A stretch of 64,000 nt of DNA, from the NCBI GenBank assembly GCA_021779195.1, contig JAJYBB010000008.1, forward strand, positions 1 through 64,000, read 5' to 3'. The DNA comes from Bacteroidota bacterium. GTDB taxonomy: Bacteria; Bacteroidota; Bacteroidia; Bacteroidales; Paludibacteraceae. Under the pieces are notes generated by a model. That model did no database searches. It saw only the letters and a program-made list of their open reading frames with translations, and was not told where the DNA came from. The translations under genes were made by a program, and so were the position numbers. Below are positions 1-9,896 of the stretch, one piece after another; positions within the stretch are counted from its first letter, which is position 1, and every line of letters starts with the position of its first letter.

Positions 1-74
1 AACGAGATGAACAAATAATTTATCACATATTTTAAACTTTTTATTTTACCAAACACTTAAAATATTCTGTATCA

Positions 75-560
75 TCATATTAGTGGTGCTGAGTAGTTAC
101 AATAAAGTAGCTCTTTAACATGGCGGTAATTTTTTAGAGTTCTCGGTTTAATGCCGAAAGTTTCAATAAATCGATTTAGCATAAATGCATTGTGATACAG
201 AAGTTTATTTTTAGCAATTGAAACCGTTTTCGCAACATTATTTTTATCGTGAAGAGGCCTGATTTTTGCGATATTAACTGCTGTTTGTGAAGTATTGAAG
301 TTGAAATTTAGTTTGTCTAAGTCTCTTGCTTAAGAATGATTCAATCCTGTTTCTTGCTTTGCATCCCGGAAGTTGAATGCCATTTGAAGCTGCCGTAATA
401 ATACTCAAATAATTCAATTGGATTCATCGCGGTATTGGTTGAAAATTTATGTCTTTGATTTTTTTTACCATGTTCATCTTTTTTTCGCTCTACAACCCGA
501 TTGGATATTTTTAATATCTCTTGTTTTCTTGAATAAATTGAACTTGCATTCCAATCCACT
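75..560 (-). pseudogene. Decayed DDE (IS4-like) transposase, C-terminal part
   Basis: Three stretches in different frames of the minus strand together read like the C-terminal third of a DDE transposase. From about 559 to 385 one frame gives a segment ending HKFSTNTAMNPIELFEYYYG. Then a shifted frame gives FNFRDAKQETGLNH, the region around the last acidic residue in IS4-type enzymes. This is followed by an in-frame TAA at 330-332 and then ARDLDKLNFNFNTSQTAVNI down to a stop at 75-77. So there is at least one frameshift and one nonsense change. No inverted terminal repeats or target duplication were found, and the N-terminal part was not recognised upstream. The family is assigned from remembered motifs only. 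Confidence 0.55.
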
Positions 561-773
561 TTAAGACATCGATATAGTCTTTAAAGTTTTAGGTAGAGCT
601 GTCTGAACTGCTTCGAAATGGGAGCTTTGCCTTAGTCTATATTAATGACTGCAATTTGAGAGATTTCAAGACCATTCTTAGTGCTATTTTACGATTCGAC
701 GATCCATTTTCAACTTCAGAAATACAGAGATTACGATCAAATTTCCAATAATAATTTAAGAAACTCCGAAAAA

Positions 774-816
774 TAAGACTCAAATAGAAAATCATTGATT
801 TTCTATTTGAGTCTTA
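774..816 (-). terminator. 43-nt perfect palindrome, probable terminator of the 922-8955 operon
   Basis: Two 21-base arms (774-794 and 796-816) are exact reverse complements around a single central base. On the minus strand the hairpin is followed by a run of five T (769-773). It lies about 105 bases downstream of the stop codon at 922. It is unusually long and perfect for an intrinsic terminator, and could also be a small mobile palindromic element. Confidence 0.5.
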
Positions 817-921
817 CAGATAACATCGTTAAAATGAATCTATTGTTCTTTAAGGTGAATAAATCTCTTTTTCAGAACACAATCACCATTTCCATTTTGG
901 AAAAATACCACGAATGAACCT

Positions 922-3426
922 TTATTTACGTATTATTTTAAATAATCCGATTTTATTATTTGTCATTATCTGAAGAAAATAGATTCCTTTGGGTTGATCT
1001 TTGAAATTGATTTCATAAAAACCATCCAATTGTTGCGTTAACTGTAAAGGTATTTCCCTTCCTGAGATATCTGATATTCGGATATTTATAGATTTATTGA
1101 TTTCGCGAAGTTTTATTTTCAAAATATCGGTTACCGGATTTGGTGATAGTTGTGCCTCATTTCCGGAAAAATGATTCATGGAAGTAATCAAGGTTTTTAC
1201 CATCAACGAATCTGCTCTGCCAAATCCGCAATTGTTTACTGCAAATACCTTGATAAATGAAGTTTGGGCGATATCTCCAATGTTAACACTGATGGAATTG
1301 GAGTTGCTATTTCCACTCATTCCCTCAGGTAAAACCCAAATATAGTTCATCGCATTTTGAATGGGATTTATTGAATAAGTAACAATTGAGTTCCTATTTA
1401 CGACTGTGTCTCCAATAATTTTGTCAGGTTGAGCCGGTGGATAGGATACCAAAACTGCAGTACTATTTGAATAGCTTACCGAATCTAAGGCGCAGGGATT
1501 ATTGGTAAAAACTTTACAACTAATCGAGTCTGTAGAATTTAAACCGGATGTTATGAGCAACTCTGCAGTAGCTCCGACAATGTTAATTTTGTTTTTCATC
1601 CATTGATACTGTGGATTAGGAATATTTATTGCAATGGCATGAAACATGACCGAATCGCCAAAACAAATGGGAGTCACTCCTTCATTCAAAATTTGAACTT
1701 GTCCGGGAATTTTTGCAATCCCGGTAATACTGCCATCGCGATGAACAAAAACCGTTGGAAAACCTTCGTTGAATTTCAGTTCGTTTACATTTAAACCTGC
1801 CCAAGAACCAGCTTGAAAAGTAGTTTTTGGAATAAATTTAAAATAAAGAATCGTTCCAGTGGTTTTTATTCCTTTCGAAGTCGAAAGTGCAAATGACAGC
1901 GTATTTCCATTGATTTTATAATCAGCTAAAATATTTTTTAATCCGGCTTTTTCAGTATCAAGCCCTTCAAATTGGAGGTAAGTTGAATCGAATTGCAATT
2001 TCCCTTGAATCGAAAAGATAGAATCGGGGGATGAAACCATATTTAAAATCAGCGGATAATAAATTATAGCATTTAAATTACACACAGTTGTATCAAATAT
2101 AAAGGCGCGTGCATCATACACTTTTATCTCCGACGACACTTTAACTCCCGCAGAATCAGTTGACGATACAATTAAAAGACCTCTTTTTTTTGTATATACA
2201 TTTCCGTTTTGATCAATATCTGCAAGACTCGAATCGCTTACCGTCCAGTGAAAGGGCGGAATGGCTTGACCTAAAATTTGACATGCGACAGTATCTCCAA
2301 CCAATGCTTCATTCGTCGATGCATAAACATACCGATACGTTGGTGTTTTCACCTGAAAATTACCATTTATTGTTAACGCTTTAATATTCTGATTGAAATC
2401 CACATTGCTTAAAATCAAATTACTGCCATAGAGATTCAAGGTGTCAACAAGAAACTTTAGTTTAATAAATATTCCATTTCCAATTAATGGATTTGAACCT
2501 GCATACGCAACTGAAATATGATCGGATGATTTTTGAATAAATACCTGATAATTAGAAAGCAAGGTGTTTGAAACATCAATGTCTTCAGGAGTTAGGATGT
2601 TTGAATCATAAGTAAGCTGGAAACTGCCTGAACTGATATCAAGCCCGGTCAAATCCGACACTAAAATCGGTATCTCAATCGTATTTCCTTTCCATTGAGT
2701 TAAATCTGATGGAAAGTACATCTTAAATGGTCTTATTTCAATGCGTTGCATTGAGCTTGCCACTCCCGTTGAATCAGTAACCAATAAATCTGTAATTCCT
2801 TGATTTTTTGCAATTAAAATTCCATTTTGGTCGATTGAGGCTAAATCGGGATTGACTATTGTCCAATGATAGGGCGAAGTACCTCCCCATGCTGAAATTT
2901 GCACAGTATCTCCTTTGGCTAAAACCAAATTTTGAATGTTTAGTGAAATTTCAGGAGGATTTTGTATTGAAATATAACCCTGTATTAAATTAATTGCAGG
3001 ATTTCCTTCGTTAATATAATTGTTTTTGGTACCAGAGAAATTCAACGGTGTCCAGCAGCAACCCACTATTTTCCATTTTACAATTAATAATTTTCCATCG
3101 CCTATTAAAGGCGAAATTCCGGCAGTAGCAATATTAATAGACCCGATTGTCGACAAATTGACTATCGGTGCACCAAATGCTGCGCTTATACAACCCGCAA
3201 CATCAACTGATATGGGTTGTAAAAAGGCTGGATCATAGTTTAATTGTATGGAATATGAGTATATATTCGCGCCGATGTTATTTTCAATATAAATCGGTAT
3301 GTCAATTGTAGATCCTTTAATTGCAGTTGTATCAGGAATTTTCAGATTCACATATTGATTTTGAGACCATACTTTCGGCGTAAGAATAATAAGCATGATC
3401 ATAAAGAAGTTGAGCCTGTCTTTCAT
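922..3426 (-). CDS. Secreted multi-cohesin-like / Ig-like protein with T9SS sorting domain
   Basis: 834-residue protein with an N-terminal signal peptide (hydrophobic core FFMIMLIILTP, then VWSQ). Three cohesin-like beta-sandwich segments are visible (about residues 25-150, 235-360 and 440-570). The first two share IDIPI/IEIPI strands, YDPAFL/YDSNIL motifs and PLIGDG/PLIGNG. Between them lie two Big-2-like Ig modules with paired HWTI/HWTV and IDQNG motifs. After further Ig/PKD-like sequence the last 75 residues form a type A T9SS domain (LSPNPVTDILKI ... GIYFLQI ... FKIIRK). It should therefore be exported and anchored or released by T9SS. It starts 9 bases after the stop of the dockerin-bearing gene upstream, so the two are almost certainly co-transcribed. 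No catalytic domain was seen; a scaffold or adhesion role is inferred. Confidence 0.8.
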   Translation of the reverse strand: MKDRLNFFMIMLIILTPKVWSQNQYVNLKIPDTTAIKGSTIDIPIYIENNIGANIYSYSIQLNYDPAFLQPISVDVAGCISAAFGAPIVNLSTIGSINIATAGISPLIGDGKLLIVKWKIVGCCWTPLNFSGTKNNYINEGNPAINLIQGYISIQNPPEISLNIQNLVLAKGDTVQISAWGGTSPYHWTIVNPDLASIDQNGILIAKNQGITDLLVTDSTGVASSMQRIEIRPFKMYFPSDLTQWKGNTIEIPILVSDLTGLDISSGSFQLTYDSNILTPEDIDVSNTLLSNYQVFIQKSSDHISVAYAGSNPLIGNGIFIKLKFLVDTLNLYGSNLILSNVDFNQNIKALTINGNFQVKTPTYRYVYASTNEALVGDTVACQILGQAIPPFHWTVSDSSLADIDQNGNVYTKKRGLLIVSSTDSAGVKVSSEIKVYDARAFIFDTTVCNLNAIIYYPLILNMVSSPDSIFSIQGKLQFDSTYLQFEGLDTEKAGLKNILADYKINGNTLSFALSTSKGIKTTGTILYFKFIPKTTFQAGSWAGLNVNELKFNEGFPTVFVHRDGSITGIAKIPGQVQILNEGVTPICFGDSVMFHAIAINIPNPQYQWMKNKINIVGATAELLITSGLNSTDSISCKVFTNNPCALDSVSYSNSTAVLVSYPPAQPDKIIGDTVVNRNSIVTYSINPIQNAMNYIWVLPEGMSGNSNSNSISVNIGDIAQTSFIKVFAVNNCGFGRADSLMVKTLITSMNHFSGNEAQLSPNPVTDILKIKLREINKSINIRISDISGREIPLQLTQQLDGFYEINFKDQPKGIYFLQIMTNNKIGLFKIIRK

Positions 3427-3435
3427 GAGTTGTTA

Positions 3436-6400
3436 TTATTTATAAACCTGAAAAATCTGAGATTGATGATAATTTTCGGTTTGCATCCGAAGTATATAGG
3501 AGCCTGCATTCAATTTTAAAGTTGGTTTGATCAGTTGAAGGGTGTAAAATCCTTTGTCGATTGGCTGATTAATCAACGTTTCAACTTTCTTACCCACTAT
3601 GTCGAATACCGCTATGTTAACCCATTTCGATGTGTTATCTATATAAAACTTAATTGTAGAATTTTCTTTCACTGGATTTGGGAATATTGGCTCAAATCCT
3701 TGATGTTTATCTAAATAAATGTCGGAAAATTGTGTTGGAGCATTGACGATATTGATAGTGCCCTGATTTGCAGCAAATGTTAAGTCACTCTCGTTGAACA
3801 AAAATTTATCGACAGTTATTTCGGTTGTCACATTTTGAGGTGCAACGGGAATAAAGCTAACTTTTGCAAGATTTTCATTGTTGTTTTTCAATGAACTGGC
3901 TAAAGCAATGGCAATAATTCCTTTTGAATTGTCGATTTTATATTCCATATACATATTCGAGGAATTATCGACTGAAATTGCTTTTAAAAACAGTGGATTG
4001 AAGTGCAGCTGAATATTAGTCCCCAACATGTTATCTATGGGCGAAATTTGAATCGGGATAGAAAACTCATTCGTATTGTCGACAGTGTAGTTCCCTATTT
4101 TTAATGTCGGAATCGATGTTGAAACGTCCTGTTTCTTTACCTTATTTAAAGGGAATGTAGAATTTATTCCAACAACATATTGAAGAATTAACGAGGCATC
4201 GTAAGCCGTAATGTCGAAATTTCCGCTTACATCTGCAACTTGTTTTTGCAAATTGTTCAAAACGATCGACCCTACATTAAATTTTAAAATCAAAGATGCA
4301 TCGTAAGCTTGAACAATTCCATTCAGACTCACATCTCCGGTAATTGGATTTATAGCTCCTAAATCTTTCCAAGGGGTATAATTAACGAAAGATGAAACAT
4401 GCTGTTGCTCATAACTTTCGGATTCAGTATCAGTCTGAATAGGACCGGAATTATTGCCCCACCAACAATTTTGGGCATCAATTGAGAATGACTTATCTAT
4501 ATTATAAATGCCAAAATATTTATTTTGACTAAAATCGCAATTACTAAAGGTCGGATTGGAAGCCGCAATAATTTTAGCACCATATTCATTTTCTGAGAAA
4601 TTACAAGATTCGAATGATGGACTGGCACTTACGGTTGAAACTCCCGACTGAGCATACCTGATGATACAATTTTTCATTTTACACAACGGATCGAGCGATT
4701 GGTCATCAAAGTTTATTCCATTCCAGTTGCCAAATGCGGGGGCAGTCATTGTGCTGTCTGCATTTGAATCGCCACCATAGAAATCGTCTGAAATACTGGT
4801 AAATACGATAGTACTATCAGGAGTTGAACCGCCCAGCGCAGTAAAACCTTTCAAAACATTGATGCCCGGATTATTACCCCAGTCCCGATTCATAAACTTG
4901 CAAATCACACCTGGTGCAATATCGAGAGAAGCACTGGTGCCAATTTGATAGTTATTGAAAAGATATGGAATATTATTTTTATTCCCAAAATTCCGTTTTG
5001 GCAGTTTTACATCCTGTGTTAGTACCTCGTCGCGTACTTTAATTACTTTATACGTAGATCCGGAAATTATATTTCCCAATGTAGACGACGGAAATGACAC
5101 CAAAGAAATTTGAATAGGGAAATATTGCAAATTATTGAAAATACAACTATCAATTAAAGGGTTTGAAACACCACTCATGTCAATCCCGTAATACAAATTT
5201 TCGAAACGTGTATTTTTAATTAATGGAGAAGCACTATGAGTGTTAATTCCGATCGCTCCATATTTCAAAATCGCATGATTTATTTCACTACTATCGTCGC
5301 TTACATCGTTAAATTCAATCCAATTCCCCGACCAACTATTATTTTTTCCATCAGCGGGTAAGGTTGATTTCCCATTTTGATTCATATCACTCGGCGACCC
5401 ATAGTCATCATCGTCAGCATTGGTGAAAATAACCGGTTTGTCTGCAGTACCATCGATCATTATTTTTCCGTTAACCACGAAACCATTGGTCAGGTTCCAC
5501 GAATAGGATAAGTTGTGGTCAGAGTTTGCAGTCCAGATAAGTGGTGCTGATTTAAATACGATTCCTTCTGGAATTGTTATGGTAGAGCCTGAACTGATTG
5601 TATTTACACCTTCTAATAAATAATTGATATTATTGTAACCGCCAAAATTTCTAACCGGAATTACAGCGGATTTTGAGAATGTTTCGGGAATGACACCTAA
5701 TCCCATGTATCCCACATTCAGTGCAGTACAATTGTCGAAGGTTGGTTCTGAAAACATACTAAGCTCGATTGGAGTATAATTAATATTGTAAAACTGACAA
5801 TTATTGAAATTTGGATTTGCCGATCCGGCAATTGAACCTCCAAAATAATTGCAAAGTTGAACGGTTGTGTTTGCAATTGTAGCATAAGCATTTTCGATTC
5901 GAATGCCGGTAGATGGATAAGATATTTCACAATAATTCAATGAGTTAACTGTATCTGAAACTTGAGAATTATTTTCGAACTTTATACCCCCCGATGTTTC
6001 ATCCCAATGATTCCAATAATTTAAATTACCTTGTCCCCAATCGCCTTTTGCTGGCGAGTCGATATTTCCATTATTGTTCGAGTCTCCTCCTTTTGAATCG
6101 TCTTTAAACGAGGTAAAATAAATTTTATCAGTAGCCGTTCCATTGGCAATCAAGTTTCCGTAAACTTTTAAATAAGTATTGCCATTTCCTCTAAATTTAA
6201 CTACCACATCCGGTAAAATTGTGAGTTTTGCATTGCTTGAAATGGTCAATTGATCAACAATATAGGCAATGTTATTTATGCCTGCAATATTTCGTGGACT
6301 CAACGTAGCATTTGTCGATAAAGTTCCTTCGATAATTTTAATGGCTTGGCTGAAGTTTGATTTAAACAAAATATTTGCAAAATTTGGATTTGACGTAAGC

Positions 6401-8955
6401 GACATGGCTATCGGGTCTAAACCGCAATTTATAATATTTACACTGTCAATCGTTGGCATCGAATTTCCATTACAGTAAATACCATAATTTGATGAATTTG
6501 AAAACAAACAATTTTTTATTTTAGGAGCTGCATTTTCAATGGTTAAAGCCCCTTCGTTGGTATAACCTGCATATTTTAGCTGTGTGTAATTGAGTTGACA
6601 ATACATGTCGTCGCTTGTTGCTCTAAATTTTATGGAGCCCCAATCGCCTTGCATGGGGCTAGTTGCATTTCCATCGCCGTTCGTATCACCCGGATTTCCT
6701 ACATTATCGTCTTTCAGTGAAGTGAATATTACGGGTTGATCTACCGTTCCGTCTGTTTTAAATCCTCCATCGACGAAAATACTTTTTCCATCAAAATAAT
6801 AATTATAGTTATCAAAATATCCGCTAATGCCTTTAATTACCACCCCCGGATCGATGCTAATTTGAGTGCCGGAATTTATGTTCATATCCGAAAGTAGAAT
6901 ATAGCTTATATTGGCGTATCCGGCTACTTCGCGTTGGTGAATTGCACCGTTAAGTGCAACATTTCCACCAATTAAACCGATAGCTCTCCAACCTACATTG
7001 GTGAATGTAATATTTGTAATGGTTGGGTTTGCCGAACTGGAAATATTTATGGGTGAAAATAAGATATTAGTGAATGTGAGATTAGATAAAGCAGGACTCG
7101 CTGAACGATAGCAAGAAATTGCTTGCGCCAGGTCTTTGAATTCACAATTGGAGATTGTTGGATTGGCATCAATCAGGGCTAAAGCAGGATAATTGACATA
7201 TTCGGTTATATTTGAATTAATGAACGAATAGTCTCTTATGCGGGCATATTTCAATCTGCAAAAATTCATATTGCCTGTGCTGCCGGGGTTAAATATAATA
7301 CCTCCCCAATCACCGGTAACAGGTGACGTAATCGTTCCATCCTTGTTGCAATCTGCCGGATAACCGTAATTGTCGTCGCGTGCCGATGTGAAATTGATAA
7401 TACTATCGACAGTTGCATTTGCAATTAATGTTCCGTTTACTACTATCCGTTTGCTTGGTCCGTAATCTGAATAGGATTTGATGGTTATCCCTTTGTCAAT
7501 TGTTAATGTGATATTTTTAGGAATAGTTATTTGATCTAATAAAAAGTAGGTGATATTCGGCACATTCGTAAAAGTTCGTTTCTTTAATGTCCCGTTTGCA
7601 ATCATATCGCCTCCAATTATTCCTATTGCATCGTAAGCATTATCAGAAAATGATAAAATGTTATATTTCATGATTGGGTCTGCTTCAAACGACATTGCCA
7701 ATGGAGTCATTTGGCTCGATCCGATGGTATTTTTTATTAATATGGGATTTGAGGCGCCTTGCATATAAATGCCGATATAATTATTCGATATATCGCAACT
7801 GTCAATTGATGGGCTTGAATTGTAAGTATTTATACCTCCTTGCTGATTTCCACCTGCATAACGAATATTGCAACCATACATTACATTTAAACTGTCAACG
7901 CTTGTGTCTTGAAAATAAATACCCCGCCAATCTTGAGATTTTGGAGCGGAGCTGGTTCCATCTTTATTTGTATCGCCTCCCACATTGTCATCTTTTGACG
8001 AAGTGAAATTAATTTTCTCTCCAGAGTTTGCCTTAGCTACCAACACTCCCTCAATATAAAGCTGCGCATTATCATCAAATTTCAAGCTGTTATTCGAAGC
8101 AATTGTAAGTTTTCCTTGCGTCTGAACATTAAACCAAGGAAATAGATATGGAACCGTAATTGTAGGTAGTATCAAGTTGGAATTTAAATAATTGAAGTTG
8201 ATTTTAACGGCATCGTACGTGTTGCCTGTCAAGGTATTCATACCATTTACAGTTAAATTTCCAGAACCATTATAACGGATTGGATAATAACAAGAAGTAA
8301 GTATAACCCCCGAAATATTCACGTTAGCTCCGTTTTCAATCGATAAACCATTATTAAAGTTTTGTATTTGTGTCCCCGAAAGAATTAAAGTCGAACCGCT
8401 TGTCGCATTAATTCCATCATAATTATTTAATGCATTGACATTACTTGTACTGATTGTTCCATTGCTGATATTAGCTGTAACTCCTTGATTAAGTGTAATT
8501 CCGTTATTTGCTGAATTTGCAAGATCTGTGTTTGTTAAAGTAACAGTCCCATTGTTAATATAAAATTGTGAATAATAGTTCAGTTGGCAAGATGTCAGAT
8601 TTACAATTCCTGCATTTGACCAATCGCCAACATATAATTGTCCCCAACTTCCAGGGACTGGTGAAGCTTCATCTGATGTAAAAACTACACCTGATGCATT
8701 TAATGTTCCATAAATATAAAACGAAACATTATTTTGAAATTTAAGTGTTACGCCCGATTCAATACTTAGGGTAGTTCCGCTGTTTACTGTCAGATAAGAA
8801 GATACAATGTAGGGGCTGCCAGCCATATTTAAAGTGGAATCTTTTGTTATTGTCCCTGAAAGGTTAGTTTCTGAATGGGCAGAAAATATTGTTAATAGCA
8901 AGCTCAAAAAGAACAAACTGATTCTTTTTGAAATTTCAGATGCGATTGTTCTCAT
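3436..8955 (-). CDS. Giant secreted beta-helix protein with dockerin pair, cohesin-like domain and T9SS tail
   Basis: 1839 residues with a signal peptide (LFFLSLLLTIFSAHS). Residues about 30-1520 are right-handed parallel beta-helix sequence rich in NPTISNCxF-like turns. They are organised in about six modules of 200-230 residues, each carrying a DxNxDG-type loop and most then a GDWGxIxF-like motif. Residues about 1530-1600 contain two dockerin-like repeats, both ending YDASLIL followed by VG. Residues about 1612-1735 are a cohesin-like sandwich (EFSIPIQISP, FNPLFLKAISV). The last 80 residues are a T9SS type A sorting domain (FPNPVKENSTIKF ... GSYILRMQT). It is the first gene of the operon with the triple-cohesin protein. 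Substrate and activity are unknown: beta-helix proteins of this kind may be polysaccharide lyases or adhesins, and no lyase active site could be assigned. Confidence 0.8.
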   Translation of the reverse strand: MRTIASEISKRISLFFLSLLLTIFSAHSETNLSGTITKDSTLNMAGSPYIVSSYLTVNSGTTLSIESGVTLKFQNNVSFYIYGTLNASGVVFTSDEASPVPGSWGQLYVGDWSNAGIVNLTSCQLNYYSQFYINNGTVTLTNTDLANSANNGITLNQGVTANISNGTISTSNVNALNNYDGINATSGSTLILSGTQIQNFNNGLSIENGANVNISGVILTSCYYPIRYNGSGNLTVNGMNTLTGNTYDAVKINFNYLNSNLILPTITVPYLFPWFNVQTQGKLTIASNNSLKFDDNAQLYIEGVLVAKANSGEKINFTSSKDDNVGGDTNKDGTSSAPKSQDWRGIYFQDTSVDSLNVMYGCNIRYAGGNQQGGINTYNSSPSIDSCDISNNYIGIYMQGASNPILIKNTIGSSQMTPLAMSFEADPIMKYNILSFSDNAYDAIGIIGGDMIANGTLKKRTFTNVPNITYFLLDQITIPKNITLTIDKGITIKSYSDYGPSKRIVVNGTLIANATVDSIINFTSARDDNYGYPADCNKDGTITSPVTGDWGGIIFNPGSTGNMNFCRLKYARIRDYSFINSNITEYVNYPALALIDANPTISNCEFKDLAQAISCYRSASPALSNLTFTNILFSPINISSSANPTITNITFTNVGWRAIGLIGGNVALNGAIHQREVAGYANISYILLSDMNINSGTQISIDPGVVIKGISGYFDNYNYYFDGKSIFVDGGFKTDGTVDQPVIFTSLKDDNVGNPGDTNGDGNATSPMQGDWGSIKFRATSDDMYCQLNYTQLKYAGYTNEGALTIENAAPKIKNCLFSNSSNYGIYCNGNSMPTIDSVNIINCGLDPIAMSLTSNPNFANILFKSNFSQAIKIIEGTLSTNATLSPRNIAGINNIAYIVDQLTISSNAKLTILPDVVVKFRGNGNTYLKVYGNLIANGTATDKIYFTSFKDDSKGGDSNNNGNIDSPAKGDWGQGNLNYWNHWDETSGGIKFENNSQVSDTVNSLNYCEISYPSTGIRIENAYATIANTTVQLCNYFGGSIAGSANPNFNNCQFYNINYTPIELSMFSEPTFDNCTALNVGYMGLGVIPETFSKSAVIPVRNFGGYNNINYLLEGVNTISSGSTITIPEGIVFKSAPLIWTANSDHNLSYSWNLTNGFVVNGKIMIDGTADKPVIFTNADDDDYGSPSDMNQNGKSTLPADGKNNSWSGNWIEFNDVSDDSSEINHAILKYGAIGINTHSASPLIKNTRFENLYYGIDMSGVSNPLIDSCIFNNLQYFPIQISLVSFPSSTLGNIISGSTYKVIKVRDEVLTQDVKLPKRNFGNKNNIPYLFNNYQIGTSASLDIAPGVICKFMNRDWGNNPGINVLKGFTALGGSTPDSTIVFTSISDDFYGGDSNADSTMTAPAFGNWNGINFDDQSLDPLCKMKNCIIRYAQSGVSTVSASPSFESCNFSENEYGAKIIAASNPTFSNCDFSQNKYFGIYNIDKSFSIDAQNCWWGNNSGPIQTDTESESYEQQHVSSFVNYTPWKDLGAINPITGDVSLNGIVQAYDASLILKFNVGSIVLNNLQKQVADVSGNFDITAYDASLILQYVVGINSTFPLNKVKKQDVSTSIPTLKIGNYTVDNTNEFSIPIQISPIDNMLGTNIQLHFNPLFLKAISVDNSSNMYMEYKIDNSKGIIAIALASSLKNNNENLAKVSFIPVAPQNVTTEITVDKFLFNESDLTFAANQGTINIVNAPTQFSDIYLDKHQGFEPIFPNPVKENSTIKFYIDNTSKWVNIAVFDIVGKKVETLINQPIDKGFYTLQLIKPTLKLNAGSYILRMQTENYHQSQIFQVYK

Positions 8956-9257
8956 AATTTTAATTTTGACAGTTTTAGAAATCTAGGTTCCTTGATTTTA
9001 ATAAATCTAATGGAGTTATTAAGATGGCTTTGAAATGAAGACAGCATTGAAGTAATATTGCTTCATGAGAGGCTAAACTATTGCAGTTTAATGAACTGAA
9101 AAAAGTGATTTTGGAAAATGAGGATTGAATGAAATCGATTTCTCTTTTTTCTTTTGATTCATTTATGGAATGAGAAAATCACCTTTTCTTCAGATAAATC
9201 TGGAAAAATACGGTAGTATCTGTATTTTCATAGGCAAATTTCATTAATATTCAAAAA

Positions 9258-9265
9258 CAAAAGTA
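9258..9265 (-). promoter_or_regulatory. Possible -7 element (TACTTTTG) for the beta-helix operon
   Basis: The minus strand reads TACTTTTG, matching the Bacteroidota -7 consensus TAnnTTTG. No good TTTG is found 19-20 bases upstream. If used, the leader to the start at 8955 would be about 295 nt, which is long. Weak assignment. Confidence 0.25.
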
Positions 9266-9470
9266 ATTAAAATGTTCTCAATATAAAGATAATTAAGTTA
9301 AACTATTGATATATAATTCATTTTTATATTAATTTCTTTACTAAAATTTGATTCAATAGATTATTGGGATGGGATTAATACGATATTCTGGCTATAAAAC
9401 ATTAAAATCAAATAAGATTTAATTCGTCGACCCAGCTCATTTTGTCAATAAATTTAAAATTTAGATTTAC

Positions 9471-9495
9471 AATATTAATATTTTATATTAATATT
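9471..9495. repeat. AT-only inverted repeat (11-base arms, 3-base spacer)
   Basis: AATATTAATAT at 9471-9481 is the exact reverse complement of 9485-9495. It sits 4 bases before the ATG of a possible micro-ORF and could be an operator or a chance product of AT-rich sequence. Confidence 0.4.
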
Positions 9496-9499
9496 CATA

Positions 9500-9646
9500 A
9501 TGGCTTGGTTAACAAGACTATGGCAAAAATTAATGAACTATACCTCTAAATTATTTTCGGAACAACCAACGGCATTTACTTTTAGACGTAAGCATTGGGC
9601 TTTCATGAAGCCTACCTTCATAAAAAAACTCCTATCCCCTGTATAA
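9500..9646 (+). CDS. Possible 48-residue basic peptide (doubtful)
   Basis: An ATG ORF encodes a 48-residue Lys/Arg- and aromatic-rich peptide beginning MAWLTRLWQKLMNY and ending KKLLSPV. Its 3' end overlaps the left arm of the hairpin at 9629-9658. There is no visible promoter match or Shine-Dalgarno site, but low use of Shine-Dalgarno sites is normal here. It could equally be chance; no family was recognised. Confidence 0.2.
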   Translation: MAWLTRLWQKLMNYTSKLFSEQPTAFTFRRKHWAFMKPTFIKKLLSPV

Positions 9647-9665
9647 ATCGGATAAGAGCTTTTTT
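9623..9665. terminator. Bidirectional intrinsic terminator
   Basis: Arms of nine bases, CTCCTATCC and GGATAAGAG (9629-9658 overall), pair on the minus strand with one G-T wobble. Seven T follow on the minus strand and six T on the plus strand. It lies about 235 bases downstream of the HTCS gene stop and could end that transcript. Confidence 0.55.
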
Positions 9666-9896
9666 GATCGGTTTTTTTTAATGATATGATAGCCAAGCCA
9701 TGACATATTAAATCTTGTTTAGATCATTGCCAATCAAACTTTTCTTATTTCATATTTTCAAAACATTGAATTTTTCAGAATTTTCGGGTTTTATGCGTTG
9801 ATTTAAAAACAAATATAAAGGAGTGCATTGTTGAAGTTAACGGATTCATCGTCTTGCAATGAAGTTTTGACTGACGTCGACCTCAAACGTTAAATT

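Larger units (their letters stand above)
8956..9896. other. Long intergenic region with inverted repeat, micro-ORF and bidirectional terminator
   Basis: This 941-base gap lies between two minus-strand genes. It contains a -7-like element for the downstream operon (9258-9265), an AT-rich inverted repeat (9471-9495), a possible 48-codon plus-strand ORF (9500-9646) and a hairpin with T runs on both sides (9623-9665). These are listed separately. Nothing else convincing was seen in 8956-9257 or 9666-9896. Confidence 0.6.
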
